DNA of 64,000 bases from CAUZIR01 sp034421295 (GCA_034421295.1 DAOUKM010000004.1:62001-126000), one strand, 5' to 3'; positions 42,646 to 52,655 are shown, counted from the stretch's first letter. Translations and numbers: made by a program. The notes: generated by a model not told the origin, from the letters alone.

Positions 42646-43569
42646 CTAGGTGGCCCAGGCGACGCCGGCCCCTCCCCCGGGGCCACGGTCGTAGACGGAG
42701 ATGCCGGGCACCTTCAGGCGCGCGACGTATGTGCCGTTGGTAGCCGTGATGAAAAGGAGCCTGGAATCGTATCCGTAGAAGGCGCAGTTGGTCGCCTGGC
42801 CCGCATGGCGAATGATCCCGAGGGCGGTCCCGTCCGGCTCGACGACCCAGACCCCTCCGGGACCGGTCACGTAGGCATTGCCCTCGACGTCCACCTTCAT
42901 GCCGTCGCCCGGGCCCTCAAGGTCATAGTCCATGTCGAGCCAGATGCGGTGGTTGGTCAGCGCACCGGCCTCGTCCACGTCGAAAGCCGATACGTTCGTC
43001 TCCTCCGAGTTGACGACGTAGAGCACCGACTCGTCGGGCGAAAAGGCCAGGCCGTTCGGCTTTGAGACCTCCTCGGTGGCCGAGACCAGATCGCCTCCCG
43101 GCCCGAGCCTAAACACCGAGTTCGCGGCCTGGGTCATCAGCGAGGGCGCCAGGGCCACCTCGTTCTCTCCCATAAATACGGGATCGGTGAAGAAGATCGT
43201 CCCGTCCGACCTGACCACCACGTCGTTGGGAGCGTTGAGAGGACGGCTGGCGTAAGAGTCGGCCAGCACGGTGATCGTCCCGTCCGGCTCCGTGCGCGTC
43301 AGGCGCTTGTAGTTGCCCTCGCAGGAGATCAGGCGGCCCTCTGTGTCGAGGGTATTGCCGTTGGCTCCCCCGGAGTTCTCCCTGAGCACGCCGTTCCAGA
43401 AGGGGGGAGCGTACCGTATGAGCCTCTCGCGGGCTATGTCGCTGAAGATGATGAAGCCCTGGGGGAAGAACAGGGGCCCCTCCGGGAAGCCATAGGAGTC
43501 CCCCGCCTGCCAGACCGGGTACTCGTCCACCAGCGCATGGAATCGGGGGCTGAACGCGATGTTTTCCAT
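42646..43569 (-). CDS. SMP-30/gluconolactonase-family beta-propeller protein
   Basis: A 307-residue six-bladed propeller of the SMP-30/gluconolaconase/LRE group. EGPLFFPQGFIIFSDI supplies the first Glu metal ligand; NGNTLDTEGRLISCE, APNDVVVRSDGTIFFTD (Asn/Asp ligands) and KPNGLAFSPDESVLYVVNSE are the repeating blade signatures. It probably hydrolyses a sugar lactone. No signal peptide. It is followed by ComB and AKR on the same strand and preceded by ispH, possibly one long operon. Confidence 0.9.
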   Translation of the reverse strand: MENIAFSPRFHALVDEYPVWQAGDSYGFPEGPLFFPQGFIIFSDIARERLIRYAPPFWNGVLRENSGGANGNTLDTEGRLISCEGNYKRLTRTEPDGTITVLADSYASRPLNAPNDVVVRSDGTIFFTDPVFMGENEVALAPSLMTQAANSVFRLGPGGDLVSATEEVSKPNGLAFSPDESVLYVVNSEETNVSAFDVDEAGALTNHRIWLDMDYDLEGPGDGMKVDVEGNAYVTGPGGVWVVEPDGTALGIIRHAGQATNCAFYGYDSRLLFITATNGTYVARLKVPGISVYDRGPGGGAGVAWAT

Positions 43570-43603
43570 CTACCGGCCCTTTCTGTGGTGAGCCGTCCGG
43601 CCG

Positions 43604-44521
43604 CTAGGAGGCCTTGGCCGCAGGGCGAAGCTCGCGCGGCAAGACGAAGCTCACATCCTCCTCCACCCCGTCGATGCGGTTGACCTCTTCGGGGGCGAGC
43701 TTATCGATCACCGCGAGCACTAGGTCCTCCGGGGTCGACGCCCCGGAGGTGATACCCACCCTCTCTACCCCGGTGAGCCAGCGAGGGTTGACCTCCTCGG
43801 GGCCGTTGACCAGGTAAGCGGTCACACCGGCCGCCTCGGCCACCTCGCGAAGCCGATTGCAGTTGGAGCTGTTCGGTGCGCCGATGACGAGAACCAGCTC
43901 GACGTGTTTGCACAGCTCCTTTACCGCCGCCTGGCGATTGGTGGTCGCATAGCACAGGTCGTTTCGCACCGTGACGTTGGAAAAGTGGCCGGTGATCTCG
44001 TCGATCGAGGACTGGGTATCGTCGACCGACAGGGTGGTCTGCGTCAGCACCGCTATAGGCTCTTCGGTTTCCCACTCCGGCAGCTCGACGCCCTCGCGGT
44101 CGTCCACCAGGTGCATTTTGGACTGGCCCATCGTGCCGATCACCTCCTGGTGACCGCGGTGGCCGACCAGGATCACCCGCATTCCCTCGCGGGTGTACTT
44201 TTTGGCCTCGTTGTGGACCTTGGTCACCAGCGGGCAGGTCGCATCTATGACATGCAGCTCGCGCTCCTCGGCCTTTCGGAAATCGTCCGGCGGCGAGCCG
44301 TGGGCCGAGAAGACCACCGTCGAGCCATGTGGCACCTCCTCCACCTTCTCCACCGTCCTGGCACCCTTGTTCTCAAGGGACTTGACCACGTAGGGATTGT
44401 GCACGATCTCGTGCTTTACGTAGACGGGTGAGCCGTACTTGACGAGCGCCAGCTCAACGACATCGATGGCGCGAACAACACCCGCGCAAAAGCCGCGCGG
44501 AACCCCCAGATAGACCTTCAT
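43604..44521 (-). CDS. ispH: 4-hydroxy-3-methylbut-2-enyl diphosphate reductase
   Basis: Last enzyme of the MEP isoprenoid pathway, reducing HMBPP to IPP and DMAPP with a [4Fe-4S] cluster. The three cluster cysteines are present at C12 (GFCAGV), C96 (DATCPLV) and C190 (NDLCYATTNRQ), along with H41, H124 and the proton-donor E126. At 305 residues it is full length. It shows the organism makes isoprenoids by the MEP route. A candidate extended -10 lies just upstream. Confidence 0.98.
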   Translation of the reverse strand: MKVYLGVPRGFCAGVVRAIDVVELALVKYGSPVYVKHEIVHNPYVVKSLENKGARTVEKVEEVPHGSTVVFSAHGSPPDDFRKAEERELHVIDATCPLVTKVHNEAKKYTREGMRVILVGHRGHQEVIGTMGQSKMHLVDDREGVELPEWETEEPIAVLTQTTLSVDDTQSSIDEITGHFSNVTVRNDLCYATTNRQAAVKELCKHVELVLVIGAPNSSNCNRLREVAEAAGVTAYLVNGPEEVNPRWLTGVERVGITSGASTPEDLVLAVIDKLAPEEVNRIDGVEEDVSFVLPRELRPAAKAS

Positions 44522-44543
44522 TGACGGGCACCTCCGATGCCGG

Positions 44544-44552
44544 ATTCTAGCA
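44544..44552 (-). promoter_or_regulatory. extended -10 promoter of ispH
   Basis: Minus strand TGCTAGAAT (44552-44544), an extended -10, gives a start ~15 nt before the ispH ATG at 44521. No clear -35. Confidence 0.5.
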
Positions 44553-44700
44553 CAGTGAGGGCCTCACACCGGGTCATAGAGCCGGCTTTGGCGGTCGCCA
44601 CCCGGGCACTGGAGGGTCGATTCCTCGGGGCTCGAACACCGGAGTGGGGTTAAACTCATATGATCACCTTGACCGTCTAAACCGCCTGTCTGGAGGACCC

Positions 44701-45858
44701 ATGAATTTTGCCGCGAGATCCGAGCGCCTCGGGACCGAGACCGCATTTGAGGTCCTGGCCCGCGCCAAGAAGCTTGAGGCCGAGGGCCGGGACATCGTGC
44801 ATCTACAGATCGGAGAGCCCGACTTCGTCACGCCCGCCAACATAGTCGAGGCCGGCATTGACGCCCTGCGCGCCGGCTACACGCACTACGTGCCGTCCCC
44901 CGGTATGCCGGACGTGCGCGCCCGGATCGCCGAGGAAGTATCGCTTACACGCAACATCCCCGTCGAGGCCGAGAACGTCGTGGTGACCCCGGGCGGTAAG
45001 CCCATCATATTCTTCACCATGATGGCGCTGGTGGACCCGGGAGACGAGGTTCTCTACCCCAATCCCGGGTTTCCCATTTACGAATCGATGATCAACTACG
45101 CCGGGGGGATACCGGTGCCGATGCAACTGCACGAGGAAAGGCAGTTCAGCATCGATGTGGAGGAGGTGGCCTCGCAGATCACCCCGAGGACCAAGCTGAT
45201 GATCATCAATTCCCCCAACAATCCGTGCGGAAGCATAATCCCCAGGGACGACCTGCGGAGCCTTGCCGAGCTCGCGATCGAACACGACATCACGGTGATG
45301 TCCGACGAGATCTACATCCGGTTCCTGTACGAGGGCAGCCACGAGAGCATCACCCAGTTCCCGGGCATGCCCGAGCGCACGATCATCCTGGACGGCTTCT
45401 CGAAGACGTACGCGATGACGGGATGGCGAATAGGCTACGGGGTGATGCCCGTACCGCTTGCCGAGCACATGGGTAAACTCATGGCCAACTCCTCGTCCTG
45501 CACGGCCGCAGCCACCCAGATGGCCGCCCTGGAGGCGATGAACGGGCCCCAGGAGGATGCCTACGGCATCGTCGCCGAGTTCAAGAACCGCCGCGATGTC
45601 ATCGTGGACGGCCTCAACCGGATCCCGGGCATCGACTGCCAGATGCCCAGGGGAGCCTTCTACGTGTTCCCGAACGTTACGGGGACGGGCATGACCAGCC
45701 GCGAGTTCGCCGACCGGCTCCTCAGCGAGGCCGGGGTGGCGTCGCTGGCGGGTGAGGATTTCGGCAAGTACGGAAACGGCTTTGTCCGCTTCTCCTTCGC
45801 CAACTCGACCGAGAACATACAAAAGGCCCTAGCGCGCATCCGGGACTTCGTCTCCTAG
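44701..45858 (+). CDS. class I/II pyridoxal-phosphate aminotransferase (aspartate aminotransferase-like)
   Basis: A 385-residue fold-type I aminotransferase. The PLP lysine is K235 in DGFSKTYAMTGWRIGYG. The cofactor-contacting NSPNNPCG, SDEIYIRF and the C-terminal FVRFSFANSTENI (carboxylate-binding Arg) are present. The ATG at 44701 follows TGGAGG. Amino-donor specificity cannot be fixed. Confidence 0.94.
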   Translation: MNFAARSERLGTETAFEVLARAKKLEAEGRDIVHLQIGEPDFVTPANIVEAGIDALRAGYTHYVPSPGMPDVRARIAEEVSLTRNIPVEAENVVVTPGGKPIIFFTMMALVDPGDEVLYPNPGFPIYESMINYAGGIPVPMQLHEERQFSIDVEEVASQITPRTKLMIINSPNNPCGSIIPRDDLRSLAELAIEHDITVMSDEIYIRFLYEGSHESITQFPGMPERTIILDGFSKTYAMTGWRIGYGVMPVPLAEHMGKLMANSSSCTAAATQMAALEAMNGPQEDAYGIVAEFKNRRDVIVDGLNRIPGIDCQMPRGAFYVFPNVTGTGMTSREFADRLLSEAGVASLAGEDFGKYGNGFVRFSFANSTENIQKALARIRDFVS

Positions 45859-45939
45859 CGATGTCAGCTCGGCGCAGACAGGCAGGGCGTCCAGGGCACC
45901 GGCCACGGACCGGCGTGCCCCGGTAGCGATAGGCCGCAT

Positions 45940-47616
45940 ATGATCCGGGTGCGGGTGGCCCTGGGCCAGATAAACACCACCGTCGGCGACCTCGACGGCA
46001 ACGCGGGCAAGATTGTCGAGAGCATCAGCCGGGCCCGGGAAATGGACGCCGACATAGTGGCGCTGCCCGAGCTGGCGGTGACCGGATACCCGCCCGAGGA
46101 CCTGGTCTTCAGGGCACAGTTCGTCGCGGACAACCGAGCGGCTCTGGACCGGGTGATCGCCGCGTCGGGGGGCCTGACCGCCGTGGTCGGCTTCGTTGAC
46201 GCGGCCGGCGGCGCGATCTACAACTCCGCCGCCATCATCCATGACGGCGATCTGGTCGACGTCTATCACAAGCACCTGCTTCCCAATTACGGCGTGTTCG
46301 ACGAGCAGCGCTATTTCCGGGCGGGCACGTCCACCCGAGTCTATGGCGTGGGCGGGGCCTCCGTGGCGGTCAACGTCTGCGAGGACATCTGGCGTCCCGA
46401 TGGGCCGATAGCCGAGCAGGCCGCGCTTGGGGCCGGACTGATCGTGAACATAAACGGCTCCCCGTACCATCGCGGAAAGCGCGAAGAGCGCGAGGCGATG
46501 CTTGCCGAGCGCGCCGGGCAAACGGGCGCGGCGATCGCCTATGTAAACGTCGTCGGCGGGCAGGATGAACTGGTCTTCGACGGCGGCAGCATCATCCTTT
46601 CCCCGTCGGGAGAGACACTGGCCAGGGCCCCGCAGTTCGAGGAGGCTCTCGTGGTGTGCGACATCCCGCTCGACGATCGGGCTCCGGGCACCGGAGACGG
46701 ATACATAGCGGTCTGCGGACCCGCCGCCGAACGGCGGCCGATCCCGCCTCCGATCAGGGCGCCGGCCCTGGATGACGTGGCCGAGGTCTACGCGGCCCTC
46801 GTGACGGGCACCCGGGACTACGCACATAAGAGCGGCTTCGGGAAGGCAATCGTCGCCCTATCCGGCGGCATCGACTCTTCGCTGGTGGCCGCCATCGCCG
46901 CGGACGCCCTTGGAGCTGAGAACGTGCTGGGCATATCCATGCCCTCGCGGTATTCGTCTGAGGGCAGCGTCGTTGATGCTCAGGACCTTTCGGAAGGCCT
47001 TGGCATCAGGCTGCTGTCCTCTTCTATAGAGCCGCCATTCTCCGCCTACCTGGAAACGCTTGAGCCGATGTTCGGGGGCGCCGAGCCGGACGTGACCGAG
47101 GAGAACCTTCAGGCCCGCGTACGCGGCACCATCGTAATGGCCCTATCAAACAAGTTCGGCTACCTCGCGCTGACTACCGGCAACAAGAGCGAGTACGCAA
47201 CCGGATACGCCACGCTCTATGGGGATATGTCGGGGGGGTTCGCCGTGATCAAGGACGTCCCCAAGACGCTGGCATATGACCTGTGCAGGTACCGAAACAC
47301 GATCTCGGCGGTCATTCCCGAGTCGGTCATAGACAAGCCGCCGAGCGCAGAGCTGCGTCCCGACCAGCTGGACGCGGACTCGCTGCCGCCGTACGAGGTG
47401 CTTGACCCCATCCTCAAGGCGTACGTGGAGGAGGACCTGCCCTATGGCGACATCGTCGGTCTCGGCCACCCAGCCGAGACCGTCAGGCAGGTGATCTCGC
47501 TCGTCGACAGGGCCGAATACAAGCGCCGCCAGGCCCCTCCCGGCATAAAGATCACCGAGCGCAACTTCGGCCGCGACCGAAGGATGCCGATAATAAACCG
47601 CTACCAGCCCTACTAG
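45940..47616 (+). CDS. nadE: glutamine-dependent NAD(+) synthetase
   Basis: A 558-residue two-domain enzyme that makes NAD from deamido-NAD using glutamine. The N-terminal nitrilase-type glutaminase has the Glu in ALPELAVTGYPPEDL, the Lys in YHKHLLPNYGVFDE and the nucleophile C147 in NVCEDIW. The C-terminal synthetase has the ATP-pyrophosphatase loop ALSGGIDSSLVA (~306-317) and TGNKSEYATGYATLYGD. Full length. Confidence 0.97.
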   Translation: MIRVRVALGQINTTVGDLDGNAGKIVESISRAREMDADIVALPELAVTGYPPEDLVFRAQFVADNRAALDRVIAASGGLTAVVGFVDAAGGAIYNSAAIIHDGDLVDVYHKHLLPNYGVFDEQRYFRAGTSTRVYGVGGASVAVNVCEDIWRPDGPIAEQAALGAGLIVNINGSPYHRGKREEREAMLAERAGQTGAAIAYVNVVGGQDELVFDGGSIILSPSGETLARAPQFEEALVVCDIPLDDRAPGTGDGYIAVCGPAAERRPIPPPIRAPALDDVAEVYAALVTGTRDYAHKSGFGKAIVALSGGIDSSLVAAIAADALGAENVLGISMPSRYSSEGSVVDAQDLSEGLGIRLLSSSIEPPFSAYLETLEPMFGGAEPDVTEENLQARVRGTIVMALSNKFGYLALTTGNKSEYATGYATLYGDMSGGFAVIKDVPKTLAYDLCRYRNTISAVIPESVIDKPPSAELRPDQLDADSLPPYEVLDPILKAYVEEDLPYGDIVGLGHPAETVRQVISLVDRAEYKRRQAPPGIKITERNFGRDRRMPIINRYQPY

Positions 47617-47648
47617 ACGGGACCACCGCCGATGGGACGCACAGCACG

Positions 47649-48080
47649 ATGGACGGACCTATGGTAAGGACGGCGGTCCTGACCTGTCTGGCGATCGCGT
47701 TGGCCTCGCTGGCTTCATGCTCCGGCACCGGCGACCCTCCCTGCCCGGACCAGACCGAGCGATTCGTAAGGTACGAGCTTCTCATGGGCCGCAGCGGGCC
47801 GGACGGGGAGGTCGTGGACGACGCTGCATGGGAGACCTTCCTTGCCGATACGGTAACCCCGCGCTTCCCGGACGGCCTCACCGTGCTTGACGGACGGGGG
47901 CAGTGGAGGGACTCTGCCGGCCTGGTCCAAAGGGAGCGCTCCAAGCTACTTTTGATCCTGGCGCCCCCGGGAGACGGTCCAGCCGACCTGATCGGAGAAA
48001 TCTCCGACGGCTACAAACGCCGGTTCGGGCAGGAGTCGGTCCTCAGGGTCGTTTCGGAGGCCTGTGTCTCCTTCGACTGA
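47649..48080 (+). CDS. DUF3574 lipoprotein
   Basis: A 143-residue secreted lipoprotein with lipobox LASC. It carries a DUF3574 domain: RYELLMGRSGPDGEVVDDAA, then PRFPDGLTVLDGRGQW and the terminal YKRRFGQESVLRV. Function of the domain is unknown. It starts at an ATG 32 nt after nadE, with a second in-frame ATG four codons later. Confidence 0.85.
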   Translation: MDGPMVRTAVLTCLAIALASLASCSGTGDPPCPDQTERFVRYELLMGRSGPDGEVVDDAAWETFLADTVTPRFPDGLTVLDGRGQWRDSAGLVQRERSKLLLILAPPGDGPADLIGEISDGYKRRFGQESVLRVVSEACVSFD

Positions 48081-48297
48081 CCGCCGATCGCGGCCCTCGC
48101 ACCCCTCTGCACGTTTGCAGCCCGCGGCTCTGATGACGCTGCCCTCGCTCCACGGACAGGACTCGCACCAGACAGTATCGGTTTAAGTCGCCCCGCTGGC
48201 CTGATCTGAATCCGCCTCGAGTGCGCCCAGACGCGTCGAATCTGGACGGTCCAATGGGCCTACAAAAGTCCTTTCGGTCGTGAAAACCTTCCCAATG

Positions 48298-48326
48298 TTG
48301 ACGCAATTGGTCAGGAATGCTAGTTT
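48298..48326 (+). promoter_or_regulatory. promoter of substrate-binding lipoprotein 2
   Basis: TTGACG (48298-48303), 17-nt spacer ending TGC (extended -10 element), TAGTTT (48321-48326). Start predicted near 48333, about 30 nt before the ATG. Confidence 0.65.
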
Positions 48327-48361
48327 CGGCTGCAATCATCCGGGTGGGGGTCCAAGCCGTC

Positions 48362-50164
48362 ATGAAGCGCGCAGTGCTGGTTCCACTAGTCGCCGTTTTC
48401 GCAATGATCATGTCCCTTTCCTGCGGCGGTGCTGAACCCACCGTGGTGGAGGTGGAAAAGGTAGTTGAGGTCGTAAAGGAGGTGCAGGTGCCCGTCGAGG
48501 TGGAGGTGCCTGTCGAGATCGAGAGGAAGGAGGTCGTGGAGGTCGAAAAGCCCAAGGTGGTGGAGGTGGTAAAGGAGGTCGAGGTCGAGAGGGTGGTCGA
48601 GGTCGAGAAGGTCGTTGAGGTGGTAAAGGAGGTCGAGGTCGAGAAGGTCCTCATAGCCACGCCGACCCCTCCGCCCGCCGGCACCCCGCAGTACGGCGGC
48701 ACCCTTCGGGTCGTATCGCAGGGCAGCATAGCCTCACTTGACCCAATATTCACGATTTTCTACGTCACCCACGCGGTCTCTTCCCACATCTACGAGACCC
48801 CGTTCGGCTGGGACGAGAACTATGAGGTGAAGCCAAGACTCGTCGATTCGTGGACCGTCAGTCCGGACTCCCTGGAGCACACATTCTTCCTGAGGTCGGG
48901 CGTGACATTCCACGACGGCAGACCCCTGACGGCGAACGACGTGGTCGGATCCATCAAACGCTGGCTGACCACGGGGTGCCCGGGCGCCGGGGTGGTGCGG
49001 AACTTCGAGACGGATACGACGGTCTCGGTGGTCGACGACGGCTCGTTCAAGATCACACTGACCGAGCCGGTTGGCAGTCTGGTCGGCATGCTTGGCGCTC
49101 CCTACTGCACATCGTTCGTTGTGCCCTCCGAACTGGCGGCCACGCCCAACACCGAGGCGATGGCCGAGAACATCGGCACCGGTGCCTACAAGTTCGTGGA
49201 GTGGACGCAGGGCCACCAGGTGATACTCAACCGACACGAAGACTACGTGCCTCGCTCCGAGCCCGGGAGCAACTACGCCGGAGCCAGCAACGCCTACCTT
49301 GACCGGATCGTATTCCTGGAGATACCCGACGAGGCCACCAAGATCTCCGGACTCCAGACCGGAGAGTGGGACGTGGTCGACGGAGCGGCATTCGATTACT
49401 TCCAGAGCCTGAACGAGGATCCGGCTTATTCCGTGCCGCTGTACGCGCCCGGCAACCGCTCGCACATGTACCTGAACGTCACCCACGCCCCGTTCGACGT
49501 AAAGGGTATACGCCAGGCCCTGCAGGCGGCGGTCGACGTTGAGCAATTCATGTTCGCGCTGGGGCCGGACGATCTGTGGGTCTCATGCGCGGCCATGTAT
49601 TGGTGCGGCACTCCGCTGGAGGTATACGACGGTGAGGAATTCTACGACCAGGACAACCCCGAACTCGCTGCCCAGATGCTGATCGACTCCGGATACGGTG
49701 GGGAGACCACGGTCATCCTCAACCCGACCGACTACGCGACGATCACGCCGCTGGGGCTCGTCTTGCAGCCACTGATGAAGGACATCGGCTTTAACGTGGA
49801 GATGCCGGCGATCGACTGGTCGACCGTGGTCAGCAATTTCGGGACCCCCGAGACGTTTGCACTTGCGACCGCCTGGTACTCGCACTTTGAGGGACCGGAC
49901 CCGACCAACGATCACCTGATCTCCGGGACGGTGAGCTGGCTGGTCCAGGACGAAGAGTTTGTCGAACTGCAGCTGCGGTACGCGCAGGAGCCCGATCCGG
50001 CGATCCGCATGGAGGTGCTGCGCGAGATACAGCGGCAGCGCTACGACTAGGTGCCCAACGTAATGCTGGGCCAGTTCTTCCCGATGACCCCGACGACCGC
50101 GGCCTTGAAGAACTTCCACGTGAGGCCGCTGCCGCTATTCATCAACGCCTGGCTGGAGCGCTGA
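48362..50164 (+). pseudogene. family-5 ABC substrate-binding lipoprotein (SBP2) interrupted by an in-frame amber codon
   Basis: Full-length design is 600 residues: lipobox MSLSC with C21, a Val/Glu stalk (~28-99), the TPTPPPAG hinge, then a binding domain paralogous to SBP1 (GGTLRVVSQGSIASLDPIF, LIxGTGAYKF-type block, LNPTDYATITP). At codon 563 (TAG, 50048-50050) the frame stops. Directly after it the same frame continues VPNVMLGQFFPM and ends FINAWLERter, matching SBP1's LGQF...SNAWLER end. A single GAG-to-TAG change would explain this. It may be a real nonsense mutation, a recoded site or a base-calling error. As written, the last ~38 residues are lost. Confidence 0.88.
48443..48658 (+). 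repeat. in-gene tandem repeat encoding the Val/Glu stalk of SBP2
   Basis: About 215 bases of imperfect repeats (GAGGTCGAGAAGGT, GAGGTGGTAAAGGA types) encoding residues ~28-99 with units V-E-V-E-K-V-V-E-V-V-K-E. It is longer than the SBP1 stalk and built of the same kind of unit but not identical in sequence. Confidence 0.85.
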
Positions 50165-50185
50165 CCACCAGCCCCCCGACCTAAG

Positions 50186-50212
50186 GTAGGGCCGCCCGAC
50201 GGGCGGCCCTAC
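50186..50212 (+). terminator. hairpin terminator after SBP2
   Basis: GTAGGGCCGCCC-GAC-GGGCGGCCCTAC, a perfect 12-bp stem with a 3-nt loop 21 nt after the true stop; only a weak U-run follows. Confidence 0.65.
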
Positions 50213-50268
50213 TGCGCTGTGCAAAAGTGCTTTTCATAGGCCGTCCGATGCGAGAAGATTGAGGGGCG

Positions 50269-51156
50269 GTGAGACTGAATGTGAAGGTGGGGGCCGTGTT
50301 CCCCCAAACCGAGATCGGATCCGACCCTGCGGCCGTCGCCGAGTACGCCAGGGCCGTCGAGTCCATGGGCTTCGACCACATGGTGGTCTACGATCACGTC
50401 CTCGGTGCCAACCCCCACAGTCGGCCTGGCTGGTCCGGCGCCTACAGCAGCGATGACCAGTTCCACGAGGTGTTCGTCCTCTACGGCTATATTGCGGCCC
50501 TGACAGAGCGGATCGAACTGTCGATGGGAGTGCTCGTCCTACCACAGCGCCAGACCGCCCTTGCTGCAAAGCAGGCGGCGGCGGTCGACATCCTGTCGGG
50601 CGGCAGGCTCCGGCTGGGCGTCGGCGTGGGCTGGAACGATGTCGAGTTCGAGGCCCTGGGACAGGACTTTTCGGACCGGGGGGAGAGGATCGAAGAGCAG
50701 ATTGAGCTCATGCGGCTGCTGTGGACAAACGATCTGATCACCTACGAGGGCCGCTGGCACAAGGTCAGCGACGCCGGCCTGAACCCCCTGCCCGTCCAGC
50801 GTCCGATACCGGTCTGGATGGGAGGCGGTGCGGGCGCCGTGATGAACAGGATCGGGCGAATGGCGGACGGATGGTTCTACCCGGGAGACCACCCCATGCC
50901 GGACGAGGGGTCGATGCGACGAAGGTCGCTGATGCTTGAGGCGGCCGAGGCCGCAGGCAGGGATCCCGGCTCCGTCGGGATCGAGAAGATCTTCCGCCAC
51001 GGCACGAGGCCTGACGTCGGGTGGGCCGAGGGGGCGGCGGCATGGGCCGAATACGGCGCCACCCATATATCGCTTAACACGATGAACTCGGAGCTCAGCT
51101 CGCTGGCCGACCACCTGTCGGCCCTGGAGGCCTTCTCAGCAGCGGTGAGGGGCTAG
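50269..51156 (+). CDS. LLM-class (F420-type) flavin/deazaflavin oxidoreductase
   Basis: A 295-residue luciferase-like oxidoreductase of the shorter F420-dependent branch. VGAVFPQTEIGSDPAAVAEY, LSMGVLVLPQRQTALAAKQA and SGGRLRLGVGVGWNDVEFEA are the family blocks, then PVWMGGGAGAVMNRIG. The GTG at 50269 has a GAGGGGC stretch upstream. The substrate is unknown. It is 3 nt before gcvT but its product is not obviously linked to glycine metabolism. Confidence 0.92.
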   Translation: MRLNVKVGAVFPQTEIGSDPAAVAEYARAVESMGFDHMVVYDHVLGANPHSRPGWSGAYSSDDQFHEVFVLYGYIAALTERIELSMGVLVLPQRQTALAAKQAAAVDILSGGRLRLGVGVGWNDVEFEALGQDFSDRGERIEEQIELMRLLWTNDLITYEGRWHKVSDAGLNPLPVQRPIPVWMGGGAGAVMNRIGRMADGWFYPGDHPMPDEGSMRRRSLMLEAAEAAGRDPGSVGIEKIFRHGTRPDVGWAEGAAAWAEYGATHISLNTMNSELSSLADHLSALEAFSAAVRG

Positions 51157-51159
51157 CGG

Positions 51160-52248
51160 TTGCCCGACCTCAGGACGACTCCCCTCCACCAGGCCCACCT
51201 GGACGCCGGAGCCAGGATGGTCGAGTTCGCCGGCTGGGACATGCCGGTCCAGTACGAGGGCATCCTCGGCGAGGCGCGGGCGGTCCGGGGATCTGCCGGC
51301 ATCTTCGACGTATCCCACATGGGCAGGCTGGTGATCGAGGGACCGGGCGCCGCCGCATATCTCGACCGCGTGCTGAGCGTCAACGTGCCGAGGCTTCGCG
51401 TAGGCCGAGCCCGCTACGGCGTCGTGTGCGACGAGTCGGGCGGGATAATCGACGACTGCATCGTCTACAGGCTTGGCGAGGAAAGGTATCTCCTCGTCCC
51501 CAACGCGGCCAATACCCCCGTGGTCAAGGAGTGGCTGGCGCAGTGGTCTCCCCCTGCCGCCGAGGCCGCAACGACGGACGTAACCGAAGAACTGGCGATG
51601 ATAGCCCTGCAGGGGCCGGCAGCCATCGACCTGCTCGGGCCGCTGGTGGACGCGGACATCTGCGACCTGCGCCCCTTCGCGCTTTGCCAGGGACTGATCA
51701 ACGGGGCTCCCGCCACCATCGCCAGGACCGGGTACACGGGAGAGGACGGCGTGGAGTTCTTCGTGCCCTCGGGGGCGGCGGCGGGAATCTGGGCGGCGCT
51801 GGCTGAAAGGGGTGCTGCGCTCTGCGGGCTGGGCGCGCGCGACGTGCTGCGCCTCGAGGCCGGGCTGTTGCTCCACGGCAGCGACATGGACGTAACGGTG
51901 AACCCCTACGAGGCGGGCCTGGGCCGCTTCGTAAGCGCCGGTAGAGAGGGTTATGTGGCCGGTCCGGCGCTGCTCCGCATCAAGGAGGCGGGACCCTCGC
52001 GCAGTCTCGCCGGGCTCAATGTCTCGGGGCGGCGCGTAGTCCGGGGAGGCCACCCGATACTGTCAGGCGGGGCCCAGGTCGGCCAGGTGACCTCCGGGAG
52101 TTACTCGCCGACGCTTGACAGGAACATAGCCTTGGGCTACGTTCCGACCGAATTCGCCGCCGAGGGCACCCGGCTGACGGTCGACGTGCGGGGCAACGAG
52201 GTGGAGGTCGAGGTGGCGAGTTTGCCCTTCTATTTGCGGGCAAGATAA
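51160..52248 (+). CDS. gcvT: aminomethyltransferase, glycine cleavage T protein
   Basis: Transfers the aminomethyl carbon from H-protein to tetrahydrofolate, releasing ammonia. The 362 residues cover the three GcvT domains: VEFAGWDMPVQYEGI and FDVSHMGRLVIEG at the N-terminus, TGYTGEDGVEFF in the middle with the folate-contacting region, and ALGYVPTEFAAEG near the end. The start is TTG at 51160. First of the gcvT-H-PA-PB operon, 9 nt before gcvH. Confidence 0.97.
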   Translation: MPDLRTTPLHQAHLDAGARMVEFAGWDMPVQYEGILGEARAVRGSAGIFDVSHMGRLVIEGPGAAAYLDRVLSVNVPRLRVGRARYGVVCDESGGIIDDCIVYRLGEERYLLVPNAANTPVVKEWLAQWSPPAAEAATTDVTEELAMIALQGPAAIDLLGPLVDADICDLRPFALCQGLINGAPATIARTGYTGEDGVEFFVPSGAAAGIWAALAERGAALCGLGARDVLRLEAGLLLHGSDMDVTVNPYEAGLGRFVSAGREGYVAGPALLRIKEAGPSRSLAGLNVSGRRVVRGGHPILSGGAQVGQVTSGSYSPTLDRNIALGYVPTEFAAEGTRLTVDVRGNEVEVEVASLPFYLRAR

Positions 52249-52257
52249 GCTGCGAAC

Positions 52258-52647
52258 ATGAACCCGGACGAGCTACGCTACTCGAAAGAGCACGAGTGGG
52301 TGCGTGTAGAGACCGACGGCGCCGCCGCCATCGGAATAACCGCCTTTGCCGCCGAGAGCCTCGGCGATGTCGTCTTCGTGGACCTGCCGGAGGCGGGCGC
52401 CTCGGTTGCCCAGTTCAAGAAGTTTGGCGAGATCGAGTCCGTAAAGGCGGTCTCGGACCTGTTCTCGCCCATAAGCGGCTCGATCACGGAGGTCAACCAG
52501 GGATTGGCAGACAACCCGCAGCTCGTCAACGACGGCCCCTACTCCGAGGGATGGCTCCTCAGGGTCGCCATGGCCGACAATTCGGAGATGGACGTGCTGA
52601 TGTCATCCTCCGAGTACGAGAGCTTCCTGGAGTCGGAGGGCGGCTAG
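52258..52647 (+). CDS. gcvH: glycine cleavage H protein
   Basis: Lipoyl carrier of the glycine cleavage system. The 129 residues include YSKEHEWVRVETDG and the lipoylation site K63 in FGEIESVKAVSDLFSPISG, and NDGPYSEGWLLRV follows. Full length. Confidence 0.98.
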   Translation: MNPDELRYSKEHEWVRVETDGAAAIGITAFAAESLGDVVFVDLPEAGASVAQFKKFGEIESVKAVSDLFSPISGSITEVNQGLADNPQLVNDGPYSEGWLLRVAMADNSEMDVLMSSSEYESFLESEGG

Positions 52648-52655
52648 CCGGGCGA

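Noticed and set aside
50048..50050. The TAG in SBP2 as pyrrolysine
   Set aside because: No pyl genes or Pyl context here and the paralogue has no special residue at this place; nonsense mutation or read error is simpler.
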